Assembly (NCBI RefSeq): GCF_007625115.1
Contig: NZ_VMNH01000030.1
Span: forward strand, 1 to 64,000
Length of the DNA stretch: 64,000 nt
Reading direction: 5' to 3'
Origin: Sedimenticola selenatireducens
GTDB taxonomy: Bacteria > Pseudomonadota > Gammaproteobacteria > Chromatiales > Chromatiaceae
Of the stretch, positions 50,141 through 58,178 are shown in pieces (position 1 is the first letter of the stretch; every line of letters starts with the position of its first letter). The notes under the pieces are model-generated. The model saw nothing but the letters and a program-made list of their open reading frames with translations. It searched no databases and was not told the DNA's origin. The translations under genes and the position numbers were made by a program.

Positions 50141-51999
50141 TCGCTAAACGATCCCGGTCCAGGAAGGACGGCAAATCGAGTTTTGCGGCACTGGTCCGTT
50201 ATATACAAGATTCCCATTCCTCTGAAGAAAGGCTATTATATTCGACACCCACCAACTGTTTAAGCGATGACATGGATTTGGTTATCAAGGAAATCGAGGC
50301 GACTCAGGCCCTCAATACGCGCTCACAAGTCGATAAGACCTATCACCTGATCGCCTCGTTCCATGAGGGCGAGCGGCCCAGCCGGGAAGCCCTAGACGAC
50401 ATCGAGCAGCGGTTGTGTGAAGCCATCAAACTGGGCGATCACCAACGTGTCTCCGCCGTGCATGACAACACCGATCATCTGCACATCCACATCGCGATCA
50501 ACAAGGTACATCCCGAAACCCTGTGCACGGTTACGCCGTTCAATGATTTTCATGAACTGCAAAAAGCCTGTCGGCTACTCGAGGCGCGGCATGGGCTGGT
50601 GGTCGATGCCGGCGAAGAGAAGGGCCAACTCCTCACGGCCCCGGTCCAGGATCTGGAAGCGCACCAGGGCATCGAATCGTTTCAGCGCTGGGCACAGGGA
50701 GAGCCACAGGCGAGGTTGAGCGCGTTACTGGACCGGCCCGACCCCACTTGGTTCGATGTCCACCAGACGCTGAATGAGTACGGCCTGATGATTGCCCCGC
50801 GTGGCAACGGCTTCGTGGTACGGGATCAAGGCAATGCAGAGTTTTCGATTAAGGCCTCTCAGCTGGGGAGACGCTTTTCAAAAGGTGGGCTGGAGCGACA
50901 GCTGGGCGATTACACACCTGCCGGTGCCAGTCTTCCTGATCCCTCCCAGCAGTATGAACCCGCACCCCAGACCATCCAGGACCAGGCCCGTGCCGAGCTG
51001 TGGAACCAATACAAGACGACCAGCGAGCGGCAACTGTCGGAAAAGACGCAAGCGCTGCAGACGATCAAGGCGGAGGCCAGTAAGGCGTACCGGGAATTGA
51101 CCGCGACGTTTCGCGCCAGACGCCAAGTGATCTTTACGCGTAAGGATGTCAGCGGACGGAAAAAGCGGGCCGCTAATTCCCTGTTGAGAATGGAGCGGGT
51201 ACAGGCACAGCAGGCGCTGAAACGTCACTATAACGGCCTCCGACAGGCGGCGATGCAAGGTCATCGTAAAGAGACCTGGATACAGTTTCTGCAGCGAGAG
51301 GCGAATAGCGGCAACACCGTGGCCGTCGATGCGCTGAGACGGGCGAAGAAACGCACTGATCATAAGGAGGCGTCGTATCTCTCCGGTACTGCCGAGGCGG
51401 CACCGGACGCCCTGCTCTATCAAATGAAGTACCAGGTGCATCGGAATGGGGACGTCACCTATTATATGGACGGCAAGGCGGTCACGGATGAAGGCAAGCG
51501 TATCCGTGTGGGCGAGGCCTTCGACGAGCGAAGTATTCAGATTGCCTTGCGAATGGCGCAAAATCAGTTTGGCAATCGTTTGAAGATCAACGGTTCGGAG
51601 ATCTTTCAGCGCCAGGCTGCAGAAGTGGCCGGACGCTTGGGCATGAATATCACCTTTACCGACTCCGCGCTTGAGCAAGTCAAGGGCGCCCACCAACGCT
51701 ACGCCTATCGCAAAGACCCCGTGCAACAGTACGTTGATCAGCGGAATGCAACCACCGATAAGGTAGCCGACCTGTTGCACCATCGGCGCTATCAAGAGAG
51801 CGATGCCGGGACGCTGGTGTATCGCGGGCAGAGAACGATAAAGGGTGGGCCAAAGGTCGCCCTGTTAGAAAAGGAAGGGACGATGTTGGTTCGTCCCATC
51901 AACCAGGAACAGGCTTCTAAACTCAAACAGTGCCGGGTAGGTAGTGTGGTCGAAGCAGATGGAACTTGCATCCAAATTAAAGACAGAGGACGTGAATAA
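50137..51999 (+). CDS. traI: TraI relaxase, MOBP type
   Basis: A 620-residue relaxase. Tyr22 (FAALVRYIQD) corresponds to the catalytic Tyr22 of RP4 TraI, and the histidine motif SAVHDNTDHLHIHIAINKVH places His109, His116 and His118 as in RP4. It cuts at nic and stays bound to the 5' end. After ~200 residues follow helical parts and a domain around residues 425-520 (YQVHRNGDVTYYMDGKAVTD, EIFQRQAAEVAGRLGMNI) of the LPD7 kind. The last ~60 residues (YRGQRTIKGGPKVALLEKEG ... VGSVVEADG) resemble the end of the Fic protein. GTG start overlapping traJ. Confidence 0.95.
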   Translation: MIAKRSRSRKDGKSSFAALVRYIQDSHSSEERLLYSTPTNCLSDDMDLVIKEIEATQALNTRSQVDKTYHLIASFHEGERPSREALDDIEQRLCEAIKLGDHQRVSAVHDNTDHLHIHIAINKVHPETLCTVTPFNDFHELQKACRLLEARHGLVVDAGEEKGQLLTAPVQDLEAHQGIESFQRWAQGEPQARLSALLDRPDPTWFDVHQTLNEYGLMIAPRGNGFVVRDQGNAEFSIKASQLGRRFSKGGLERQLGDYTPAGASLPDPSQQYEPAPQTIQDQARAELWNQYKTTSERQLSEKTQALQTIKAEASKAYRELTATFRARRQVIFTRKDVSGRKKRAANSLLRMERVQAQQALKRHYNGLRQAAMQGHRKETWIQFLQREANSGNTVAVDALRRAKKRTDHKEASYLSGTAEAAPDALLYQMKYQVHRNGDVTYYMDGKAVTDEGKRIRVGEAFDERSIQIALRMAQNQFGNRLKINGSEIFQRQAAEVAGRLGMNITFTDSALEQVKGAHQRYAYRKDPVQQYVDQRNATTDKVADLLHHRRYQESDAGTLVYRGQRTIKGGPKVALLEKEGTMLVRPINQEQASKLKQCRVGSVVEADGTCIQIKDRGRE

Positions 52000-53915
52000 T
52001 GAGCACCCCTATACCTGCACAGATCGGCGCCGGTACCGGCCCGGTACAGCACGGCATTGGCCTGAAAGGCGTTTTAGCCTTACTGGTGGTTTGTACCTTA
52101 ATATCGCTCATGGCCGGTACTCAGTACCTGGCTTGGCAATACAACCATTCGCCCGCTCTAGGCGAACCGCTGATCGGAGGCATGTACGGCCCCTGGAAAG
52201 TCGTTCAATGGTCGCTCGCCTGGTCTGACAATGATCCCCAGCTCTATCAAAAGGCGACGATGCTGGTTGCCGCTGCCGGGGTGATCGCCTTTTCCCTGTT
52301 TGGACTGGTTTACTTTATGCTTCGACGCAAGGGCCAACCCCACCGGGCGCTGCATGGCACAGCCCGGTGGGCGACCCAGGCAGAGATCCAGGAGTCAGGC
52401 CTGTTACCCAAAAAAGGGGAAACAGCCCAGGGTGTATTTGTGGGCGGCTGGGTGGAAAAGCGCCAGCTCCATTATCTCCGGCACAATGGTCCGGAGCATA
52501 TCGCCGCCTTTGCCCCAACCCGTTCGGGTAAGGGTGTGAGCCTGGTAACGCCTACCCTTCTTTCCTGGCCCCACTCTCTGGTTGCGTATGATCTGAAGGG
52601 CGAGGCGTGGGCGTTGACGGCTGGCTGGCGTCAGCAGTATGCCCATAACAAGGTGTTGCGGTTTGAACCGAGCGATTCAACCGGTTTGGGCGCCCGGTTC
52701 AACCCCCTGCAGGAGATCCGGATCGGAAAGCCCGAAGAGGTGGGCGACGCGCAGAATCTGGCAACCATTATTGCGGATCCGGAGGGGAAAGGCCTCAATG
52801 ACCATTGGATGAAAACCGGCCACGCCTTTTTGGTCGGGATCATCCTGCACTGTCTCTACGTGGCGCGGGATGATGGTCGGTCCGCTTCGCTTACCGATCT
52901 CTCCCTGTTCCTGTCCGATCCCACCCGGACAATGGATGACGCCCTGCAGGCAATGTTGCACTACCGACACTTACATACCGGCACACATCCCACCATTGCC
53001 CAGTCCGCACGGGACATGCTAAATCGGGAAGAGCGTGAGCGCTCTTCCGTACATTCGACTACGGTCTCTTTTCTGACGCTCTATCGTGATCCGGTGATTA
53101 CCCAGAACACAACGGAGTCCGACTTCTCTATTTCGGACCTGATGAATCACAGTGATCCGGTGTCACTTTACCTGGTGGTTAAGCCATCCGATAAAGACCG
53201 CTTGAGGCCTTTGATCCGCATCATCCTGACTCAGATCATCCGCCGGCTAACCGAAAAGATGGAGTTTGAAGACGGCGGCACCAAACAGCACTACAAACAC
53301 CGCCTTTTGCTCATGCTGGATGAGTTTGCGAGTCTTGGCAAACTGGATGTGATGGAGGAATCGCTCTCTTATTTGGCCGGCTACGGCATCAAGGCCTACC
53401 TGATTCTGCAAGACCTTGCCCAGCTACATAAGAGTTATTCCAAGGACGAGTCGATCATTTCCGCTTGCCAGGTCCGGGTGGCCTTTGCGCCCAATAAAAT
53501 CGAAACCGCTGAACTGCTGTCACGCATGACGGGTAAAACCACGGTGATCAAAAAAGCGGTCTCCACCTCCGGCTCGCGTTTTGGCGGGATGCTGAACCGG
53601 GTATCGGAAACGATACAAGAGGTGGAGCGCCCCCTGCTCACCGCTGACGAGTGCATGCGCTTGCCGGCGGCCATCAAGAACAGCGATGGGACCAAGATCG
53701 TTGAACCCGGCGACATGTTGATTATGCCGTCCGGATTCAACGCTATCTATGGCAAGCAGCCGCTGTACTTTGCTGATCCCGTTCTCTCCGATCGCTCCAA
53801 GATTCCCGCGCCTGCCGTATCTGATCGTCTCTACATGGAGCCGCAAAAGCGTTCGACCGATTCAGACATGAATCGGGCACAGTCGCAGATCTACGCGCTT
53901 TTTCAGCCAAGCTAA
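51999..53915 (+). CDS. traG: TraG, VirD4-like coupling protein
   Basis: The 638-residue protein has two N-terminal membrane helices (VLALLVVCTLISLMAGTQYLA, MLVAAAGVIAFSLFGLVYFM), Walker A APTRSGKGVSLVTPTLL, Walker B LLLMLDEFASLGKLD and the SYLAGYGIKAYLILQDLAQL segment. It links the relaxosome to the secretion channel. It shares one base with traI and one with traF. Confidence 0.96.
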   Translation: MSTPIPAQIGAGTGPVQHGIGLKGVLALLVVCTLISLMAGTQYLAWQYNHSPALGEPLIGGMYGPWKVVQWSLAWSDNDPQLYQKATMLVAAAGVIAFSLFGLVYFMLRRKGQPHRALHGTARWATQAEIQESGLLPKKGETAQGVFVGGWVEKRQLHYLRHNGPEHIAAFAPTRSGKGVSLVTPTLLSWPHSLVAYDLKGEAWALTAGWRQQYAHNKVLRFEPSDSTGLGARFNPLQEIRIGKPEEVGDAQNLATIIADPEGKGLNDHWMKTGHAFLVGIILHCLYVARDDGRSASLTDLSLFLSDPTRTMDDALQAMLHYRHLHTGTHPTIAQSARDMLNREERERSSVHSTTVSFLTLYRDPVITQNTTESDFSISDLMNHSDPVSLYLVVKPSDKDRLRPLIRIILTQIIRRLTEKMEFEDGGTKQHYKHRLLLMLDEFASLGKLDVMEESLSYLAGYGIKAYLILQDLAQLHKSYSKDESIISACQVRVAFAPNKIETAELLSRMTGKTTVIKKAVSTSGSRFGGMLNRVSETIQEVERPLLTADECMRLPAAIKNSDGTKIVEPGDMLIMPSGFNAIYGKQPLYFADPVLSDRSKIPAPAVSDRLYMEPQKRSTDSDMNRAQSQIYALFQPS

Positions 53916-54454
53916 TGGCTAAACGTCGATTGATTAAGGCGCTGGCGGCGTTGCTGGCTGTCCTGGCTGTGATCGGTATAGCCCGCGCCGGCGGACTGTA
54001 TCTGAATCACACCGCAAGCTACCCCCGCGGGTTATGGCAGAAGTCTGGCGACTATGACCCGACCCATGCCGGCGAGCATCCCTATGTGTTGGCCTGTGCG
54101 CCGGGCAAGTCAGTACGCCGTGAATTTATTGAGCGGGGGTATCTACCCTGGGGTTTCGACTGCGACGGGGTTGAGGCCCTGTTAAAGCGCATTTGGGCGG
54201 TGGCCGGGGATCGCTGGACCGTGACTGACGCAGGTATCGAGGTCAACGGCCAGCTGGTACCCAATACGCAGCCATTGACCGAAGATAGCGCCGGACGTTC
54301 GATGCCGGTACAGACGGGCGGCATCGTCCCGGTTGGCCATGTTCTCTTGCTCTCCGACTATCACCCCCGCTCATTCGATGGACGGTATTTTGGCACCACT
54401 CCTATCAAGGATCTGATTAGTGAGGTAACCCCCCTATGGACGGAATCGCCTTAG
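53915..54454 (+). CDS. traF: TraF, pilin-maturing signal-peptidase-like enzyme
   Basis: A 179-residue S26-family peptidase with an N-terminal membrane helix (AALLAVLAVIGIARAGGLYL). Ser35 (HTASYPRGLW), Lys91 (LLKRIWAVAGD) and Asp155 (RSFDGRYFG) match the Ser-Lys-Asp set of RP4 TraF almost by number. TraF cleaves and circularises the TrbC pilin, which is present at 18961. Confidence 0.94.
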   Translation: MAKRRLIKALAALLAVLAVIGIARAGGLYLNHTASYPRGLWQKSGDYDPTHAGEHPYVLACAPGKSVRREFIERGYLPWGFDCDGVEALLKRIWAVAGDRWTVTDAGIEVNGQLVPNTQPLTEDSAGRSMPVQTGGIVPVGHVLLLSDYHPRSFDGRYFGTTPIKDLISEVTPLWTESP

Positions 54455-55611
54455 TTGGCCGTCAAGAGCTGTTAACCCACCGACTCGTCTACGCGGGAAC
54501 GCTCCTAACGCTCACCGGCTTGACCGCCTATCTGGCGTGGCATGGCGAGGTGATCTTGTTGGGTGCCGCGCTCTTTTTGCCGTCCTTCTGGGGCATCGCG
54601 CACAGCCGTTTGCTCGCCTGGTTGATCGCCCTGACCTATTACCTGGTGGCGGCGCGAGACATCCCCGCCGGCGCGGCAGTGTTTTTTGGGCAGGGCACCC
54701 AAAATGGTTGGCTGCTGTTGATCGGGGCCTCGCTGCTGCTGTCCTTGCCCTACGCCTTGCTGTGGCGGCGTAATCCGGCGATCTGGCGTTTTGCGGTGAT
54801 TTTGGTGCTGGTATCGGTGCCACCTATCGGCATAGTGGGCTGGACCAATCCCTTAACCGCTGCCGGGGTGTTACTGCCAGGCTGGGGGTGGTTTGGCCTG
54901 GGTGCTACGTTTGTGGCGGTGTGCCTAGCCTCTCGCTTCCCGCTCTTAGCCATCCTCTGGTTTATGGTCTCAATGGTGACACCGCTAAGTGTGAAGGCCC
55001 CTCCTCCGCACTGGGCGGCCGTCAATACTTCCTACCTGATGGCCTCTGGATCGACGTCCGGACTGACGGCGGCACAACGTCAACAATCACTTGTTGATCA
55101 GTTGATGCGCCGAAATGAGCGAGTCCTGATCTTACCTGAAACCATCGTCGGTCAGTGGAGTGACGCGTCTCTTTTTCTTTGGGATGAATTGGCGCGACGC
55201 GCCGAGGGTCGCGGTCAGACCATCCTGTTTGGTGCTGAGCTGCCCACGCAGAAGGGCTATAAAAACGCCGCTGTCCGATTGACCAGTGCCGGTGGCGATC
55301 CGGTGTATCAGCAACTGATGCCGGTGCCGGTGTCGATGTGGCGACCCTGGAGTGATCAGAGCGCCCTCCCCGCCTGGTTTGCTCCGCAGTCGGTTGAGAT
55401 TGATGGTAGGCGGTCGGCGTTTTTGATCTGTTATGAACAGCTGCTGTTCTGGCCTCCCCTGGTGGCCATGTCCACCGATCCGGATGTCCTGATCGGTATG
55501 AGTAATGACTGGTGGGCCAGGGGCGGCGATATCCCGGCGATACAGGTGTCTGCGCTGAAGGCCTGGGCCTCGCTTTTTGATAAATCATTGATTTATGCGG
55601 TGAATCGATAA
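54436..55611 (+). CDS. traB: TraB-like conjugal protein with nitrilase/apolipoprotein acyltransferase fold
   Basis: A 391-residue protein with several membrane helices in the first ~190 residues (VILLGAALFLPSFWGIA, LLIGASLLLSLPYALLW, FAVILVLVSVPPIGIVG, FPLLAILWFMVSM) and a C-terminal nitrilase-type domain (RVLILPETIVGQW with Glu, FLICYEQLLFWP with Cys). The lysine usual in Lnt-type enzymes is not seen at YQQLMPVPVSMWRPW. The traG-traF-traB order recalls Ti plasmids. It overlaps traF by 19 bases and ends one base into the next gene. Confidence 0.85.
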   Translation: MDGIALVGRQELLTHRLVYAGTLLTLTGLTAYLAWHGEVILLGAALFLPSFWGIAHSRLLAWLIALTYYLVAARDIPAGAAVFFGQGTQNGWLLLIGASLLLSLPYALLWRRNPAIWRFAVILVLVSVPPIGIVGWTNPLTAAGVLLPGWGWFGLGATFVAVCLASRFPLLAILWFMVSMVTPLSVKAPPPHWAAVNTSYLMASGSTSGLTAAQRQQSLVDQLMRRNERVLILPETIVGQWSDASLFLWDELARRAEGRGQTILFGAELPTQKGYKNAAVRLTSAGGDPVYQQLMPVPVSMWRPWSDQSALPAWFAPQSVEIDGRRSAFLICYEQLLFWPPLVAMSTDPDVLIGMSNDWWARGGDIPAIQVSALKAWASLFDKSLIYAVNR

Positions 55612-56174
55612 TGGACTTACCTCTCCTCATAGAAGAGTGCAATTTAGGTGCGCCGGCGGAAGTAGTCGAGGCCATTGTCCAGGTGGAATCCCGGCGTTTG
55701 CCCTATGCTCTGGGCGTTAATACACGGAGGGGACAGGCTGCCCCTCGATGGGTACGGCCCAAGAGTCTGACCGAGGCGGTCATGGTGGCAGTTGACCTGG
55801 TGTCTCGGGGCTATAGCGTCGATGTGGGGTTGATGCAGGTGAATAGCGACAACTTGGCTCGGATGGGTGCTTCCATTGCAGAGGCCTTTGAGCCTTGTCG
55901 GAATATCCAGCTGGGAAGCCAGATATACCTGGATGCAGTGGCACAGGTCAACGGTCAGGGTAACGTATTCCCCTCCCCCTATTCGCAGATGCAAGGCGCG
56001 TTGTCGCTGTACAACACTGGAAGCACCTGGAAAGGCTTCTCGAATGGTTATGTTGAGCGAGTGACACACTATATTAGATATGGCGTCGATCCCGCTGCTT
56101 CCACCATGGAGGTGGTGTTTACTGTCGGGAGGGATGAGGAAAGTCTGGACGATATGGCCGTTGATTTTAGATGA
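55611..56174 (+). CDS. VirB1-like lytic transglycosylase
   Basis: A 187-residue SLT-domain protein without a clear signal peptide: VVEAIVQVESRRLPYALGVN contains the catalytic Glu, and DVGLMQVNSDNLARMGAS and MQGALSLYNTGSTWKGFSNGYV are further SLT motifs. It would open peptidoglycan for the T4SS, as VirB1 or TrbN. It shares one base with traB and closes the tra operon. Confidence 0.9.
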   Translation: MDLPLLIEECNLGAPAEVVEAIVQVESRRLPYALGVNTRRGQAAPRWVRPKSLTEAVMVAVDLVSRGYSVDVGLMQVNSDNLARMGASIAEAFEPCRNIQLGSQIYLDAVAQVNGQGNVFPSPYSQMQGALSLYNTGSTWKGFSNGYVERVTHYIRYGVDPAASTMEVVFTVGRDEESLDDMAVDFR

Positions 56175-56203
56175 GTAAGCCGGGCTGGAGCACGGCTGGT
56201 TCT

Positions 56204-56300
56204 TTACTCTGATTCTTTAGGCGCCAGGAGAACGATTCGCCATTCATCTGCAGCGCGGCCAGTTTGATCTGATAGCCGCTGTAATACCTTTGGATTTGTA
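56204..56300 (-). pseudogene. Decayed copy of the small plasmid gene found at 21016
   Basis: Minus-strand reading gives GYQIKLAALQMNGE and, after one missing base, IVLLAPKESE then stop, against GYQIKLAALPVNGEIVLLPP of the intact gene. ACAAATCCAAA at the left of the gene also matches its beginning, but most of the first half is deleted. It lies 29 bases behind the last tra gene in opposite direction. Confidence 0.75.
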
Positions 56301-56406
56301 TGGGGATGGTGGAGACACATAATGTTCGTCCAAAAATGTTTCATTTCGGTTGTGTCACGCTGCGTTTAGAACTAGAATCGCCTAGGGCGTATGTATGTCA
56401 TTGATT

Positions 56407-56628
56407 TAATTACGCGTAAAATGCTATGAAAGAAGTAGAGTAGTAACTAATTTTAGCGCTAGTCCTGTTGTTGGTGGATCAAGCAAGGAATGGGAGGAAG
56501 CATATAATAATTTCTATCGTCCTCGCCTTGAATTGCGGTACGTGCACCCAATAAAAGTACTCCAAGAAAACGGTTCTTTTCAGAGAGAAGGCTTTTCTAT
56601 TATGGGAATCTCTAAAAACAAACAATAA
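56407..56628 (+). pseudogene. Possible gene remnant without start codon
   Basis: An open frame of ~73 codons without ATG near its beginning; it reads GGSSKEWEEAYNNFYRPRLE, then RYVHPIKVLQENGSFQREGF and ends ISKNKQ. The middle resembles a family I remember only vaguely, with FYxPRxE..RYxxPI and GEGF. If so it is a short broken piece. Remaining parts of the 56175-56725 gap show nothing more. Confidence 0.3.
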
Positions 56629-56694
56629 TGGGTGTCACTCAACCCCAAAGACTGAAAATAAGTGGGGCAGACGCGATTAAAGCGATCGATCAAG

Positions 56695-57199
56695 TCTGAC
56701 CCTATGTATTTACGAGGGATCATCCATGCACATCACTTTTCCGATGTTCGAAAAGGGCCGCAGCTTCGTCATGGCCGGTGGATTGGTCAAGGCTTACGAA
56801 GGTCACAAGTTCGTCTATCTGCACCTTGTGTGTCAAGGTATTGAATGCATCGGCAAGGCACTCCTTCTTTCACGCAACTATGAAAAGTTCGAACAAAAAC
56901 TGAAAGGTGACTATGGGCACGATCTTGAGTTGCTCATTAACGAAATAAATGAGGGCTCTACCGAGGCCTTGTTCTCCAAGGAGGCGATGAAAGAGTTGAA
57001 GATTCTCAACTCCTATTACAAGCAACACATGCTCCGCTATGGTGCTGCTAGTGATTTCAAGGTGGAGGCACAATATATAACGGCTGACTGTCTTCACCGC
57101 GAGTTAATAGAATGCTTGGCTGAACTCAATACCAAGTTCGCATCCATAGAGAGCCCCTAATACCTCGCTTCAGCTGACGACAAAGGCAATGGGGTCAGA
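56695..57199. repeat. Imperfect inverted repeats TCTGACCC(T/C)AT flanking the HEPN-like gene
   Basis: TCTGACCCTAT at 56695-56705 and ATGGGGTCAGA at 57189-57199 are inverse copies with one mismatch, 20 bases before and 29 bases behind the gene at 56726. They may mark a small mobile cassette or REP-like elements. Confidence 0.45.
56726..57160 (+). CDS. HEPN-like helical protein of unknown function
   Basis: A 144-residue all-helical protein (VYLHLVCQGIECIGKALLLS, GDYGHDLELLINEIN, LNSYYKQHMLRYGA). The pattern with GHDLE-L is frequent in HEPN-type proteins, but I see no RxxxxH RNase motif of the toxin class. It stands alone between TCTGACCC-type inverted repeats. Function unknown. Confidence 0.55.
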   Translation: MHITFPMFEKGRSFVMAGGLVKAYEGHKFVYLHLVCQGIECIGKALLLSRNYEKFEQKLKGDYGHDLELLINEINEGSTEALFSKEAMKELKILNSYYKQHMLRYGAASDFKVEAQYITADCLHRELIECLAELNTKFASIESP

Positions 57200-57397
57200 A
57201 GCGGATTGATAATGCTGTATATTCTGCCGGGCGAGACTCCCTCCCGGATAAGCGTCAATTTCGGTTCTGGGGTTTCGGGTCTTGCAACTAGATTGGTAAT
57301 GATCCGATTGCTGCGTAGGCCTTTAATCACTGAATGGAAAAGTAGTGATGGTGAAATTAGTTTTTTAAATTAGAGTGAAATAACTAAGGAGAGATAG
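57161..57397. other. Spacer before the A+T-rich orphan gene
   Basis: About 240 bases holding one of the GGGGTCAGA repeats, no gene and no clear terminator. Confidence 0.3.
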
Positions 57398-58039
57398 ATG
57401 GATTTTTTGTTATCTGGATATGGGCATAAGTACGATAAAAGTAAAACTAAAGCCTTTAAGACTCTTCGAGGAAAATTGAATTCATCGTACGAAATTGTAG
57501 AAGATGGAATTTCTACAGCTGGTCGGCGACCATATTACGATTGTCTAGAAATAAAAGGTTCTACTTCAAAAACCAGCCGTGCACAGAACAATCAAATTTC
57601 GCTTATGTTTTATAAAATGACGATAGAGGATTGTATTAATGTAAGTTCTATGTTTCTAGACTTTGCTCTGAAGTTAGATCATAAAAAGGGTTCATATATT
57701 CATCCTGACAGTAATCCTGAACTAAAAATAAAGTTTGTTGATGAACTAATGAGGAAAGGCGTGTTAGGAACAGAGTCAGCAAATACTTATCTACTAAAAA
57801 CATTGCTAAGTTCTTTGGAAAATAGTATCGATAGGCTTGAAAACTCAAAATCTATATTAAATATTCTCGGTGGAGATGAACAAATAGAAAAATCTAGAGC
57901 GAGAGCAAAGAAGATTCACAAGGTGATGGAAATTCTCAAAAATGCAGCTGGAGATATGAGTATGCTTGATGATGAAGGCTTGGTTCTCGAAAATAAAAAA
58001 GATAATAGTAATGTTGTTGAGTTTAAATCTGATAGTTAA
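57398..58039 (+). CDS. A+T-rich orphan gene, unknown function
   Basis: A 213-residue protein with mixed N-terminal half (FKTLRGKLNSSYEIVEDGIS, YYDCLEIKGSTSK) and helical C-terminal half (LLKTLLSSLENSIDRLENSK, ARAKKIHKVMEILKNAAGDM), polar acidic tail. Family not recognised. The gene is much richer in A+T than its neighbours, with AAGGAGAGAT before the ATG, which points to recent acquisition. Confidence 0.6.
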   Translation: MDFLLSGYGHKYDKSKTKAFKTLRGKLNSSYEIVEDGISTAGRRPYYDCLEIKGSTSKTSRAQNNQISLMFYKMTIEDCINVSSMFLDFALKLDHKKGSYIHPDSNPELKIKFVDELMRKGVLGTESANTYLLKTLLSSLENSIDRLENSKSILNILGGDEQIEKSRARAKKIHKVMEILKNAAGDMSMLDDEGLVLENKKDNSNVVEFKSDS

Positions 58040-58178
58040 TTCTAAACTGTTCTCCTTTATTGATTTGTAGGGCAATCGCATATGGACTTTGTTGTAGGGC
58101 AGACATATGACCGCCCGTGCAGACATACCCTTTGGTGGCAGCAACAAAGCGGCATCGTTACTCCGGCCGTGAGCCGTC

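Noticed and set aside
50878..51795. 305-codon minus-strand frame inside traI
   Set aside because: Antisense to the relaxase, whose catalytic residues and overlaps with neighbours are clear.
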